Shown here piece after piece: positions 16,551 to 26,711 of a stretch of DNA of 64,000 bases (the first letter of the stretch is position 1; each line of letters starts with the position of its first letter). Where the stretch lies: the NCBI GenBank assembly GCA_035546635.1, contig DASZWJ010000031.1:1-64000 (forward strand), given 5' to 3'. The position numbers were made by a program, and so were the translations under genes. The notes under the pieces are model-generated. The model did no database searches, was not told where the DNA came from, and was given only the letters and a program-made list of their open reading frames with translations. The stretch is from Gammaproteobacteria bacterium (GTDB lineage: Bacteria > Pseudomonadota > Gammaproteobacteria > JAURND01).

Positions 16551-17367
16551 GCATCAGCATCCTGTTTTGAGCCATCAATGCCTCTTGTTGCAAGTGCGGA
16601 AAATCTGGAATCTGATTATCCCATTCTATGCAGGCCGGTAAAGCACCAAATTTATCTAGCGCCTTTTCAAATAACGCCCACACCGGCGCATAAACTTTCG
16701 CACTATGCGAATCCAACAAATGCGTACCTTTATCCTCAAAACCTGCCAAATGAAATTGCGCCACACGCTCGGTATTTAATTCATGCAAATACATTTCAGG
16801 ATTAAACGCATTATTGCAAGCACTGACATAAATATTATTAATATCCAGCAAAATCAAACAGTCTGCTTCATCCGCCACCGTCTTTAAAAATTCCCATTCA
16901 GTTAATGTAGAATGATTAAAAGCTAAATAACTTGAAACATTTTCTATCATAATTTGTCGCTCAAGAAAATCCTGCACAATCTTGATGCGCCCTGCCACAT
17001 GCTTCACCGCTTCTTCCGTATAAGGCAAGGGTAGTAATTCATGAAAATAATGACCGCCAAGTGACGTCCAGCATAAATGATCTGAAACCAAAGCTGGTCG
17101 GGTCAACTGGATAAGATTTTTTAGTTTTTTTAAATAATCTTGATTTAGCGGATCAGTCGACCCTAATGACATCCCCACACCATGTAAGGTCATGGGATAA
17201 ACGGAACAGATAGTTTCCAGCTGAGAGAAACTAATGCCTCCCTCACAAAGATAATTATCTGATAATACCTCAAACCATTTGACATCAGGTTTATGTTCTT
17301 GAATATAGGCGTAATGGCACGGTCTAAGACCAATGCCAACGCCTTTGATAGAGTCTACCTTTTGCAT
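16534..17367 (-). CDS. bufB: BufB (DUF692 multinuclear iron enzyme), bufferin modification
   Basis: 277 residues, typical length for DUF692. The protein starts with GVGIGLRPCHYAYI, followed by conserved metal-site segments MTLHGVGMSLG, VSDHLCWTSLGGHYFHEL, MIENVSSYLAF, LLDINNIYVSA, FHLAGFEDKG, and CIEWDNQIP. The family (with MbnB) oxidises peptide cysteines using two or three irons; for bufferins the products are thiooxazoles that bind copper. Its ATG shares one base with the bufA stop (TAATG), so translation is coupled. Confidence 0.92.
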   Translation of the reverse strand: MQKVDSIKGVGIGLRPCHYAYIQEHKPDVKWFEVLSDNYLCEGGISFSQLETICSVYPMTLHGVGMSLGSTDPLNQDYLKKLKNLIQLTRPALVSDHLCWTSLGGHYFHELLPLPYTEEAVKHVAGRIKIVQDFLERQIMIENVSSYLAFNHSTLTEWEFLKTVADEADCLILLDINNIYVSACNNAFNPEMYLHELNTERVAQFHLAGFEDKGTHLLDSHSAKVYAPVWALFEKALDKFGALPACIEWDNQIPDFPHLQQEALMAQNRMLMHAIPE

Positions 17368-17675
17368 TAACCCGCAGAACCAGCTGTCGTGCTGCCACCG
17401 ACAATGCGGTCACAGGTGCCCTTAGGTAAACCTATCCAGGCATCTTTAGCGCCATCTACTTTTGACTGTCCTGCACAAGCTTCAGTTCCTGAGGCGCAAT
17501 CATTTTTACCGGATTTGGTGATGCCGTAACATTTTTCAAAACCAGAAGGCATGGCAGCTTTTAACTTTTCTGCGGTTTGATTTTGCACATTTGTATCAGC
17601 AAAAACAGAAGAAGCAAAGCCCAGAGCAACGACGGCACCCAGAGTAGATAGAACTATTTTATTTGACATATTCAT
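17367..17675 (-). CDS. bufA: BufA1 bufferin precursor (DUF2282)
   Basis: 102 residues. A signal peptide (hydrophobic stretch ending at VFA) exports it to the periplasm. The mature part carries four cysteines in FEKCYG, NDCAS, EACAGQS and KGTCDRIVGGS, the DUF2282 pattern. In characterised cases conserved cysteines are converted to copper-binding heterocycles by BufB and BufC, protecting the cell from excess copper, a useful trait inside a phagosome. GGAGA lies six bases before the ATG. First gene of the bufABC operon. Confidence 0.9.
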   Translation of the reverse strand: MNMSNKIVLSTLGAVVALGFASSVFADTNVQNQTAEKLKAAMPSGFEKCYGITKSGKNDCASGTEACAGQSKVDGAKDAWIGLPKGTCDRIVGGSTTAGSAG

Positions 17676-18235
17676 TCTCCATGAAGTTTAAAAATCCGTT
17701 TGTTAAAGAAAGCTTAACTTTATAACTATGCCAAACGGTTGGGATATTCTAACTATGCTTATTGACACACGCAAGGCAGGAGTTCTTATCCCATTGAAAT
17801 GATTGCAGTACTCTTGCACTCCTATTAATATAGAAAGACGTATCCAATAACACCTGTATACTTAAAAAATCAAAAAAAGTAAGTAGTCGCTGGCGCGAAA
17901 TTCAAAAAATGCAAAACTCCTCCCCCTTGTGGGAGAAGGTGCCCGCTAGGGCGGATGAGGGGTAAGTCTCGTGGGCTTTAGCTTAGTTTGTGCTGACTCA
18001 AACTCACCCCTCATCCGCCTTCGGCACCTTCTCCCACAAGGGGAGAAGGTGGGTGCAACCCAAAAATTGACTATTTCTTCGGACACTGATGCGCCTTCGC
18101 GCAAATGACAACTCTTCAGGTTCTTTTTATTTCTTAAGGAGCAAATATACAAAAAAAATAGATTGGCCGTCAGCTATAACAACTCCCGCTCAATTGATTA
18201 ATGGTATTCGAACTTAATAGGGTACAGATAACACA
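17676..18235. repeat. intergenic region with a long imperfect palindrome (17884-18042)
   Basis: The bufA promoter must lie in the first 150 bases, which are AT-rich. From 17884 come a TAGTCGCTGGCGCGAAA repeat unit and two arms (about 17926-17964 and 18006-18042) reading CTTGTGGGAGAAGGTGCC and its complement, with the word GGCGGATGAGGGG on the inner side. No gene seen. The same CTTCTCCCACAAGG word recurs at 10345, 34597 and 38680. Confidence 0.75.
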
Positions 18236-21200
18236 ATGACTTCCCAGCCACATGAAAGCAAAGACTCTAAACTAAAATTAGTTACCCCAAAAGAATTTTT
18301 TGCCGCAATAGCAGGTTTTGCAAGAATCGTAGATAGCAAAGACTTAATAGATGGATGCGCGTTTGATTCACCAGAAATGCAAATTTATGTTTCTATCTTC
18401 TACCAAACCTTTACACCATCAAGCTACAAAAGCAGACTGACCATATATACAGGCAGTGTGTATCAGTCCAAGTTTGGATCACAGAGCAACGCCCACCGTG
18501 AAAAAAAAGATTTTCTTCGAAGTTTACTCGACGTATCAAAACATCTTCATACTATAGATCTACTTCTCGATCCAACTGATGTCGATTTAACTACATTTGG
18601 CTTTCTAGAATATGACAAATCACAACCGAATTATAATTTTTTTATTGATACACACAACCCCGGTTATATGGACGCACGTAACAAATTGCTAGATACATTA
18701 CCTAACTTAAAAGAAATCCCCCCTAATTTTATTACCATCCATGACATTAGAGGCTTTTTTCAGATTAATCATACGTCATATCGCCATGACTTTATTTACA
18801 CCAACACCCCCAGTACTACTCCTGTATTATCTCGCGCGCTGGCCAAAAAACCTTGGTATAAACATAAACGATTATCACATATTGCTGATACTGATATCAA
18901 AACAATTTTCATTGTATCTGATTATATTTGGAATGCTCCTGATTCTTTAAGAGGAATTAATCTTAATTTTTACAAGCGTCTGTTTTCAGTAGGATATAAA
19001 AGTTTTTTATGGACCGGCGATCCTAAAAGCATGATACCTGTCAAATATCAAGAACAATATCCTCCAAAATTTTCTTTCCAAGCACAACATGAAAACGCTA
19101 TCAATATTGAACTAATAAGAAAGCACTTAAGCCAATCAATGTCCATGCAGGATAAAGAAATAATTATCATCACTGCTAAAAAAAGAATCCATGCTATAAA
19201 ATCAATATTCGGTTCAAAATATCAACGCATCCAAAGAACCAATCCTGAGTTTTTCAAAATTTATCCAGATTGGAAATTGCCACAACCCAATCTAACTGTT
19301 AGCGATCAGAATGTTTTACTGATTAAATCCAAACCTAGCAGCAGCATTGATGATATTAGCTTTAGATCTTTACATTTAAGCCTCCTAACTCAAGATCGCA
19401 TAGAAACATTATTTGAATTTATTGACACTAAAAACCGAATCGAACATATTCATTTTGAAATACTTGACTGGATAGATTTTGCCTTAGCGTTAAAAAATTG
19501 TCCAAGAGTAAAAACAATTTATTTAGATATAGCTCTACACGAAGAAAACATTGAAAAATTGGAATCTTTAGAGACAACCATAAGCACAAAAATTGTAGAA
19601 CTTCATATTGTCCGTCTTACTCATCAACCGAATGATTTGTTGCATGTTTGCAAACTAACTCATCTAATAAATCTAAGACGCTTAACTTTATCAGCACCCA
19701 TCAATTTTGATGGTGAATTATCACTTCCACCTTCTTTGAAATATTTGCATTTTGACAATTGCTCGCTCCTAGAAAAAATTTCGCCAATCGAATTGAATAA
19801 GTTCACCACCAAAGTACAGAAAACTCACCCTAATTTGATCATTGAAATTTCCTATGAAAAAAAATCAGATAAAGTATTCATCAGAAGAGCACTGAGCGCA
19901 GATCATAAACTTCCTCAATTACACTGGTTAGCGTTCGATAATTGCCGCATACATCCAACTGACCAAAAGCACAAGTCTCAAAGAAATCAACAGCCAAGCA
20001 CTGCAGCAACTGGCCCTTATAATCCCTCAAGTCTGCATTCGCCTAAAACCGGTCTGCTTACAACAACCACGGGCTCTTGTAAGACGCGTTTTTATACTAG
20101 CGATACCTCTTTAACACTTCCACCTTCGCGCATGAATCAAGATGCGATTTCACAACTGACTATTCAAGAAGATAAAAAACAAATCGGTTTTATTGCCGCA
20201 ACCAGCGATTTTTTACCAGAAAAAGATCAGAGAAAATTTTATCGCTTTACTTATGAGCAATACGCTTCTCATGAACACTACTTGACCTTAAGAAAATCCT
20301 TTAAATTTCCCCAAGTCGTATGCGGCAAAGTGGATGCTGTCAGTCTTGAAGCTAACCATATTTATATTCTGCCAACCCCTCACGCTGATGCGGGACAATC
20401 TTGGGAATTAGCCAACATCGCTTTTGAACCGCCAGATTTCGCACGTCGCGTAGAAATTGGCCGCTGTCGGGATATCGAGAATGCCTATGCTTTACGCTTA
20501 AAAGATTCTAAAAGTGAAGCGCAAATATTTAAAGCCTATATGATTTTATATCCCAGTCAATCGAAAGCGCTATCAATAAAGAATATACCATCGACATCAC
20601 GGGTCAAGTCAGAGATTTATCCAATTTTAAAGTGGTTAGCCAACAAACCAAATATAAAAAAACATTTTCCTAACTTCACCAAATTAATATCTGAACTCGA
20701 TGCGCTACAACTACAAAAAACGCGCCTTTGCAAACTGGACCCTCATTTCCAATCTTTAACGACATTGACAGCTTTTTGGCAAATCATTCAAGCCCAATGT
20801 GAATTGCTGCAAGCCTATTGTCAATTTGGCAAAGGCTTTAAAGTAGGCGCGTTAAACATAGATTGGGACAGTTTACTGGAGAAGCGAGAATTAGCGCTTT
20901 TAGAACAGTGCGATGGCATGAAAGCCTTATTAAATAATGCCCTTTCGCAGCAAGGTGAATGTGAAAGAGCTGCACAATCTTTTGTCTTCATAGCGACAGG
21001 TTATGGTTTGCCGGTTTTGAAGATTAATAATTCAATGCATGCCTATGTGAAAACCTTATGTCCGAAAGATAAAAACCCGCAACAATTATGCTGGTTACCA
21101 CGAGATTTAGGAGGTGCACCTCGAGAATATAAAGAAGAACCTTTTTTCTTGGAAGAACTTAAGCAAAAATCGAAGCCTACTCCCAGTGAACTCAAAATAC

Positions 21201-24200
21201 CTCAATCAGTATCATCCAACCACCCATCAACCATCGCAGAACTTAAGCAAAAATCTCAGTCCTCCCTCAATGAATTCAAGCGATTTCAATCCCCATCATT
21301 ATCCTGTAAGTCAGTCACCGAGTTTATTGCCCTAGTTTTAGCAGAGACATCACCGCTACTGACCTATTCATCTGATAATTTATCGATGTTAGAAGGTTTT
21401 TTAATAGCATTATGTCAGCGTTTTAGATCGCAGCATCAATCATTCCTCCCTTCCTCCACCCAAAGTGCTTCACAGATATTGCGCTCTTTAACCAATCACA
21501 CTCCATTATCTTCTTCACTTGAAGAGTCTAAATTACCTTGCTGGATTAAGCTGTTAACTCACCCTGATGATTTAGATATTTTATGGGAAACGCACCAAAT
21601 CCGTGACAACCGACCTCAAAGCATCCAGAGTCCTTTGCAAAAGCAAATTCCCTCTTTGGTCATTTTGGATATCAGCGCATTTAGCGTTGGACAATTGGAA
21701 GTACATGCTAATTTATTACAACCCTCACCAAGCTTACTCTATCAATCGCGTTTATACTCTTTGCCCGCCAGTTGTCAGATTCTATATCTGTGCAATGAAC
21801 AACAATATGAGTGGCATTTAAGCGCATTTAACGATTTGCAATGCCTCAATCACTTCTCCTGGCCAGAGGCACTTAACGCAGATTTCTTAACCGTACGCGA
21901 AGCAGAACCTCTTATAAAACAGTTTGATTTCAACAACTTATCAGAGCCCAGCTTACCGGAACAGAAATCACCAGCCATGACGCCTGTGGTACATGATCTC
22001 AGCACCATCGAACCCACTGCTTTTTTAACCGAAGATCCGCAAATTGACGACAGTAAAATCGTACTGATAGAAAACTCTGCCGTTCTCGCACTCAAAGCAC
22101 ATCAACCGCTGATTATACAACACACATTTGATGCAAAAAATTTGGCGATATTTCGTCAAACAGCATTACGCAAGCTGGTTTTAGAGCAAGATGCACTGCA
22201 AAATGGTGAATGGTCATTGCTGCCCCCCAACCCTATGATCTCTTTAATCAGACTACCCGTTAAATGGCCTGAGCGCTTAGTTGAAATACAAGATGCGGCA
22301 CAATGGATCGCCTGGCGCTCTCATGAAACAGTGACATCATATGTGTTAAATACCCATAGCCATCCGCATTTTATTCGTAATTGGCAAGCAGATATTAAAA
22401 CACGCGCGGTGACCTCAACGTCATTACCCGGGATAGTAGGGAGTTGTAAAACGGCTAGAGCACTTATCCAAGTCACAGATTTTTTTCCCGATGCGGACTG
22501 GTTTGCGCTTTATCAGCAAATCTTGCAGCTTCGTGAAGATGTAAGTGTCGCTATCTGTTTTCATCCGCATTATCGACGCGCGCCCGGTTTGGAACAAGCA
22601 CGTAAAGCTCCCGAAATGAAAGCAATGCACACCGAAGATGCTAAACCAAAAGTTTTTTTTGCTGGCGATACAGATTTATCAGGCGCATTACATTATTTAA
22701 AAACTAATAAACATCTGCCGGAAGACATCTGTGTCATTCCTATCAATGGCGACACCACCCAAGAAGAATTATTTGAATCGTTCAAGACTTACCAAGATGA
22801 AGATTTTACTTCGGGTTTGCAATGGCGAATTGACTATCAAAAAAATGAGGTGATGACCTTGCTAGAACAAGGCAACGTCTTGCTCATGGGACAAATTTCG
22901 TCAGAATTATATTCGCAATTAGAATCTTTAATTGTGAGTGATTATCTGTGGAGTAATGCCCAACGCTTAACCTTTGATAATCAACTCTTTATGCTTTCAC
23001 CACCCAATCCGCAATTAGCCAAACATTTAGCGCCATTTTTCGATACCCAGCCCATTGTCGTGACGATTGAGCATTACATGCAATGGCTGGATGAAACTTC
23101 GACGCTGAATGAACGCGATAAGAAAAACCTACAACAGGCTTACGAACAAACCCATTCGCAATTACGCTGGAGCTGGCCACGCGCGCAAGAAGTGGCCAAA
23201 TTTTTACAGCAGTATCCTCACGAGCACGCTTTGTATTTTAAACACAGCCCGATGCAAGTGAAATTACTTGAGGATTATGATCCTTTGGATGCGGACTATG
23301 CGCGTTTTCGCAATGTATTACTCACGTCATTATGTAGTGAAGAAAAATCGATTGCAGATTCTCTGCACCAAGTAGCTGAGCCTGAGTCAGATGTTAAACC
23401 AACATCCACGCAACTTACCCCGCCTGATTCAACACCACTGATAACCGATCAAACTGAAGTAACTACCGATGACGATAAAAAACAATGTGTCACTGATAAG
23501 GTGCAAGAGGCATTAGCATTATTACAGCAGCATGACAGCCTGGCACTCTTAGGCAGCGCCGGCACCGGTAAAACTTTTACCGTTCGTGTTTTACTACCTG
23601 CAGCTTTAACTGAGCTTAAAAAAACTTGTCGTCTGTATATCGGTGAAGGCGGCATAGAACCTTGGTTACAGGCAGATGATGCCGATGTCATCCACATTGC
23701 ATTAGTGGATGAAGTCAATATATTTCCACCCAGTTTTTTACAGCCATTAATGCAGCCAGATACAAAACGCTTTTGGCGCGGTAAAGCCTATACCCATCAA
23801 GCCGAACATTGGCTGATTGGCACAGGCAACCCCCGGCTATCTTATAGCGGCCGTTTTCCAGTGCCGGAAGGTATGCCTACCCTATGGTTTCAACCATTTA
23901 CACCTGCAGATATTTATAATTTTCAAATCGCGCCGTTTTTAGAAAAAGTCATGAAAATTGACGACGCGTCACTACGCAGATCTTTAGCGGACATCTATTT
24001 AGATAGCTATCACTTTGTGCGGCGATCAGCACTGGTTTCACCGCGCAACCTAAATCGTATCCTATATCACATGTATGCACTACAATCGCAGTATGCAGAA
24101 AAAAATAGCACCTCAGCATCGACTGAGTTATTAACTGCCTGGATACGCCAAGCCTGTTACCATGAATTTAAATCTCTAGCGCCCGCGCATTTTAGTGCAC

Positions 24201-25546
24201 AAAACCAAGCGGAATTTATTGCCCAATTAATATCTGCTTTAAAACTAGAACAAATACCCAAATTATCGATATCATCCAAGCTGAGCAACATGATATGCAA
24301 AGACGGTATAGCACCTGTTCAACCCATCATCAGCTTGCTATATTATTTGCAAAAGGCCTTGCAAATCCGTGAAATTACGCTCAAGAATCAATTAGAGCCT
24401 AGCGGCTATGGTATTTTATTTCAAAGCACTGAAACAAAATTCATGCGTGAGTGTGTGACCAGGATGTTAGCGGAAAAAAAACTTAGCTATTCAGTATTGT
24501 CGGTTAATCCTGAAGATGAAGAAGGGTTTAAACAGGGCGTTCGACAAAGTCTGCAACAAAAAAATATCCTGGTGTTAAACAATCCTCACTTAATCACACC
24601 TGATTTGGAAAAATGGCTGAATCCATTGTTAGAAGGCATGGATGTAGAGCAAGCATTAGAGACCTCTTTTCCGCGCGAATTTTATATTATCTTTCTACAC
24701 CGCGAAAATAGACTGTTATCCACTGCCATCAAAAACAGACTGCAGATTATTCAATTGGAGACATGCACAGGAAAAGATTGGCAGTGCATCCTTGAACAAT
24801 ACACCCAGAATACCGCCTTACGGGATTTAGTCGTTTCTTGTTTTGCGCTGCTGCTGCAGGAACATACGCAACTAGATAAACCTGCACTACGTAATCCAGA
24901 GGATTTGATCAAATTATGTGATCGATTAAAAGAAAAAAAATGGTTTGAAAAATCTACCTCTTTTCAGCATGAGCAATGGCAGCAATTGTATCAAACGTTG
25001 ATGACTACATTTTGTATCCGCTGGAAAGCATCAGAACAACGGTCTATGCATGACAGCTTAGAGGTATTGCATGGGGAATGGATAAAACAACAGCCTGCCG
25101 ATACCAAGCATCCTATACAGGTTCTCGATAAAAAAGTGCGCCTGGTTCGTCCTAGCTATCAATTAAGCACTGCTTCAGCTATCCTTGAACAATGTCAGAA
25201 TTGTATAGCCATTGGCGAAAGTTTACGTCAGAATGATGAGGTAGAGCAGGCAACTCATCATTTTGATTTGGCAAATGCTACATTGCAGAAATATGATATT
25301 GAGAACTCGGAAATTTGGCAAAGATTACGCCAGGCATACTATGACACTAGATTAAATCCTAATCATTTAGAATGGGTGAACCAGAATCTAAAGAGCGCCT
25401 TAGAAATAGATCAACGCTTGGCACAATATGGTGAAGTATCAATAAAAATGCAGATCATAGAGGCGTTGAGCCAAATAAACATTTCTGATGCTGAAGAGGA
25501 TGAAAGCGGTTCTCATCCGCAAATTAAAAGTGAGTCTAGATTCTGA
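18236..25546 (+). CDS. giant LRR-like and multi-AAA+ protein (midasin/dynein-like AAA type)
   Basis: 2436 residues, soluble. Around 375-520 are leucine-rich repeat-like units (IYLDIALHEENIEKLESL, LRRLTLSAPINF, LKYLHFDNCSLLEKI). A full AAA+ module lies at about 1755-1920: Walker A GSAGTGKT (1773-1780, K1779), Walker B IALVDE (D1825, E1826) and sensor-1 GTGNPRLSYSGRFPVPEG (N1865), closest by eye to the dynein/midasin AAA_5 group. At least two more modules look degenerate: 1472-1600 (AGDTDLSGA in place of the P-loop, then LLEQGNVLLMGQISSE, then FMLSPPNPQ) and 2030-2180 (NILVLNNPHLITPDLEKWL, STAIKNRLQIIQLE); a possible further one has LVILDISAFSVGQLEV near 1139. Tandem AAA+ rings in one chain are mostly eukaryotic. 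Function unknown; effector or NLR-like defence sensor are both guesses. Confidence 0.8.
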   Translation: MTSQPHESKDSKLKLVTPKEFFAAIAGFARIVDSKDLIDGCAFDSPEMQIYVSIFYQTFTPSSYKSRLTIYTGSVYQSKFGSQSNAHREKKDFLRSLLDVSKHLHTIDLLLDPTDVDLTTFGFLEYDKSQPNYNFFIDTHNPGYMDARNKLLDTLPNLKEIPPNFITIHDIRGFFQINHTSYRHDFIYTNTPSTTPVLSRALAKKPWYKHKRLSHIADTDIKTIFIVSDYIWNAPDSLRGINLNFYKRLFSVGYKSFLWTGDPKSMIPVKYQEQYPPKFSFQAQHENAINIELIRKHLSQSMSMQDKEIIIITAKKRIHAIKSIFGSKYQRIQRTNPEFFKIYPDWKLPQPNLTVSDQNVLLIKSKPSSSIDDISFRSLHLSLLTQDRIETLFEFIDTKNRIEHIHFEILDWIDFALALKNCPRVKTIYLDIALHEENIEKLESLETTISTKIVELHIVRLTHQPNDLLHVCKLTHLINLRRLTLSAPINFDGELSLPPSLKYLHFDNCSLLEKISPIELNKFTTKVQKTHPNLIIEISYEKKSDKVFIRRALSADHKLPQLHWLAFDNCRIHPTDQKHKSQRNQQPSTAATGPYNPSSLHSPKTGLLTTTTGSCKTRFYTSDTSLTLPPSRMNQDAISQLTIQEDKKQIGFIAATSDFLPEKDQRKFYRFTYEQYASHEHYLTLRKSFKFPQVVCGKVDAVSLEANHIYILPTPHADAGQSWELANIAFEPPDFARRVEIGRCRDIENAYALRLKDSKSEAQIFKAYMILYPSQSKALSIKNIPSTSRVKSEIYPILKWLANKPNIKKHFPNFTKLISELDALQLQKTRLCKLDPHFQSLTTLTAFWQIIQAQCELLQAYCQFGKGFKVGALNIDWDSLLEKRELALLEQCDGMKALLNNALSQQGECERAAQSFVFIATGYGLPVLKINNSMHAYVKTLCPKDKNPQQLCWLPRDLGGAPREYKEEPFFLEELKQKSKPTPSELKIPQSVSSNHPSTIAELKQKSQSSLNEFKRFQSPSLSCKSVTEFIALVLAETSPLLTYSSDNLSMLEGFLIALCQRFRSQHQSFLPSSTQSASQILRSLTNHTPLSSSLEESKLPCWIKLLTHPDDLDILWETHQIRDNRPQSIQSPLQKQIPSLVILDISAFSVGQLEVHANLLQPSPSLLYQSRLYSLPASCQILYLCNEQQYEWHLSAFNDLQCLNHFSWPEALNADFLTVREAEPLIKQFDFNNLSEPSLPEQKSPAMTPVVHDLSTIEPTAFLTEDPQIDDSKIVLIENSAVLALKAHQPLIIQHTFDAKNLAIFRQTALRKLVLEQDALQNGEWSLLPPNPMISLIRLPVKWPERLVEIQDAAQWIAWRSHETVTSYVLNTHSHPHFIRNWQADIKTRAVTSTSLPGIVGSCKTARALIQVTDFFPDADWFALYQQILQLREDVSVAICFHPHYRRAPGLEQARKAPEMKAMHTEDAKPKVFFAGDTDLSGALHYLKTNKHLPEDICVIPINGDTTQEELFESFKTYQDEDFTSGLQWRIDYQKNEVMTLLEQGNVLLMGQISSELYSQLESLIVSDYLWSNAQRLTFDNQLFMLSPPNPQLAKHLAPFFDTQPIVVTIEHYMQWLDETSTLNERDKKNLQQAYEQTHSQLRWSWPRAQEVAKFLQQYPHEHALYFKHSPMQVKLLEDYDPLDADYARFRNVLLTSLCSEEKSIADSLHQVAEPESDVKPTSTQLTPPDSTPLITDQTEVTTDDDKKQCVTDKVQEALALLQQHDSLALLGSAGTGKTFTVRVLLPAALTELKKTCRLYIGEGGIEPWLQADDADVIHIALVDEVNIFPPSFLQPLMQPDTKRFWRGKAYTHQAEHWLIGTGNPRLSYSGRFPVPEGMPTLWFQPFTPADIYNFQIAPFLEKVMKIDDASLRRSLADIYLDSYHFVRRSALVSPRNLNRILYHMYALQSQYAEKNSTSASTELLTAWIRQACYHEFKSLAPAHFSAQNQAEFIAQLISALKLEQIPKLSISSKLSNMICKDGIAPVQPIISLLYYLQKALQIREITLKNQLEPSGYGILFQSTETKFMRECVTRMLAEKKLSYSVLSVNPEDEEGFKQGVRQSLQQKNILVLNNPHLITPDLEKWLNPLLEGMDVEQALETSFPREFYIIFLHRENRLLSTAIKNRLQIIQLETCTGKDWQCILEQYTQNTALRDLVVSCFALLLQEHTQLDKPALRNPEDLIKLCDRLKEKKWFEKSTSFQHEQWQQLYQTLMTTFCIRWKASEQRSMHDSLEVLHGEWIKQQPADTKHPIQVLDKKVRLVRPSYQLSTASAILEQCQNCIAIGESLRQNDEVEQATHHFDLANATLQKYDIENSEIWQRLRQAYYDTRLNPNHLEWVNQNLKSALEIDQRLAQYGEVSIKMQIIEALSQINISDAEEDESGSHPQIKSESRF

Positions 25547-25574
25547 GTGATCTCTATAAATTAAACGAAAGCAC

Positions 25575-25770
25575 TGCAGCCCCCTCCCCTCTATGACCGA
25601 AGGGAATCCCCTTGCGGGATGGGGCGTTGTTGAAAAAGTGGAGCTTCACCTCTTTTTCAAAGGGAGTGAAGGTGAGCACATATCATTACCCACAAGTTGA
25701 GCACCTTTCTTCTCCCCTGGCGGGAGAAGGAGTGTACTCACTTGTGAGTAATGATATGGGTGAATAGTTG
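25575..25770. repeat. cluster of palindromic repeats
   Basis: Between the giant gene and mvaB. Outer arms CATATCATTACCCACAAG and CTTGTGAGTAATGATATG pair, enclosing CTTCTCCCCTGGCGGGAGAAGG; an adjacent CCTCTTTTTCAAAGGG piece belongs to another repeat family. No gene seen. Confidence 0.75.
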
Positions 25771-25796
25771 CCGATTTAAATTAGAGCCCCCATTTT

Positions 25797-26711
25797 ATGA
25801 AAACGCCAAAAACAGTAAAAATCGTTGAAGTCAGTCCAAGAGATGGCCTACAAAACGAACACGAATTCGTCCCCACAAAAACTAAAATTGAATTTATCAA
25901 TTTATTAACCGCTGTCGGTTTTACAACCATAGAAACAACCAGCTTTGTTTCCCCCAAATGGATTCCCCAATTAGCCGACAGCGCCCTAGTTTTTCAAAAA
26001 ATCCATAAAGCCAAAGGCGTCAATTACCCCGTATTGATCCCCAATATGCAAGGATTAGAGTCCGCATTGGCCGTCGGTGTTAAAGAAATCGCGCTATTTA
26101 CAGCGGCTTCTGAAAGTTTCACCCATAAAAACATCAATTGTTCAATCGATGAAAGTTTTCAACGTTTTATACCGGTGATTGACGCTGCCAAAGCAGTTGA
26201 TATACGTATTCGTGGCTATGTCTCCTGTGCCTTGGTCTGTCCCTATGAAGGCGAAATTCGTCCGCAGGCGGTGGCTGATGTGGCTGCCCGATTATATGAA
26301 CTGGGATGTTATGAAATTTCACTGGGTGACACCATTGGCGCCGGCACACCAAATAAGACCCAAGCCATGCTAGAAGCCGTTGCCACAAAAGTACCCATCC
26401 ATGCGATTGCTGGTCATTTTCATGATACTTATGGCCAGGCTTTGGCCAATATTTTAGCCTCATTACAAATGGGGGTGAGCATATTTGACAGCAGTGTGTC
26501 AGGGCTTGGCGGCTGCCCCTATGCCAAAGGCGCCTCCGGCAATGTGGCAACTGAGGACTTAGTCTACATGCTGCAGGGTATGGAAATAGAGACAGGCATC
26601 AATTTAAATAAACTCATTGACGCCGGTGTATTTATTTGCAAACACTTAGGCAAACTGTCACGCTCCAAAGTGAGCATTGCAACGCTGGCCAAACGCGAGG
26701 TTCAAGAATGA
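25797..26711 (+). CDS. mvaB: hydroxymethylglutaryl-CoA lyase
   Basis: 304 residues, usual length. Splits HMG-CoA into acetoacetate and acetyl-CoA, the last step of leucine breakdown. SPRDGLQNE at the N terminus binds the metal and substrate, and [19 protein letters not shown] holds the catalytic cysteine, the HMG-CoA lyase signature. The TGA overlaps the ATG of the next gene (ATGA), so the two are coupled. The other leucine genes (liuA, liuB, liuD) are not in the window, so the pathway may be incomplete or encoded elsewhere. Confidence 0.95.
   Translation: MKTPKTVKIVEVSPRDGLQNEHEFVPTKTKIEFINLLTAVGFTTIETTSFVSPKWIPQLADSALVFQKIHKAKGVNYPVLIPNMQGLESALAVGVKEIALFTAASESFTHKNINCSIDESFQRFIPVIDAAKAVDIRIRGYVSCALVCPYEGEIRPQAVADVAARLYELGCYEISLGDTIGAGTPNKTQAMLEAVATKVPIHAIAGHFHDTYGQALANILASLQMGVSIFDSSVSGLGGCPYAKGASGNVATEDLVYMLQGMEIETGINLNKLIDAGVFICKHLGKLSRSKVSIATLAKREVQE

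Noticed and set aside
17884..18042. CRISPR-like repeats
   Set aside because: The repeats are palindromic arms present once or twice, with no regular spacers; no CRISPR array or cas gene is visible in the window.
26636..26707. Upstream start for the enoyl-CoA hydratase
   Set aside because: It lies inside mvaB; the ATGA overlap at 26708 and the family N terminus favour the later start.
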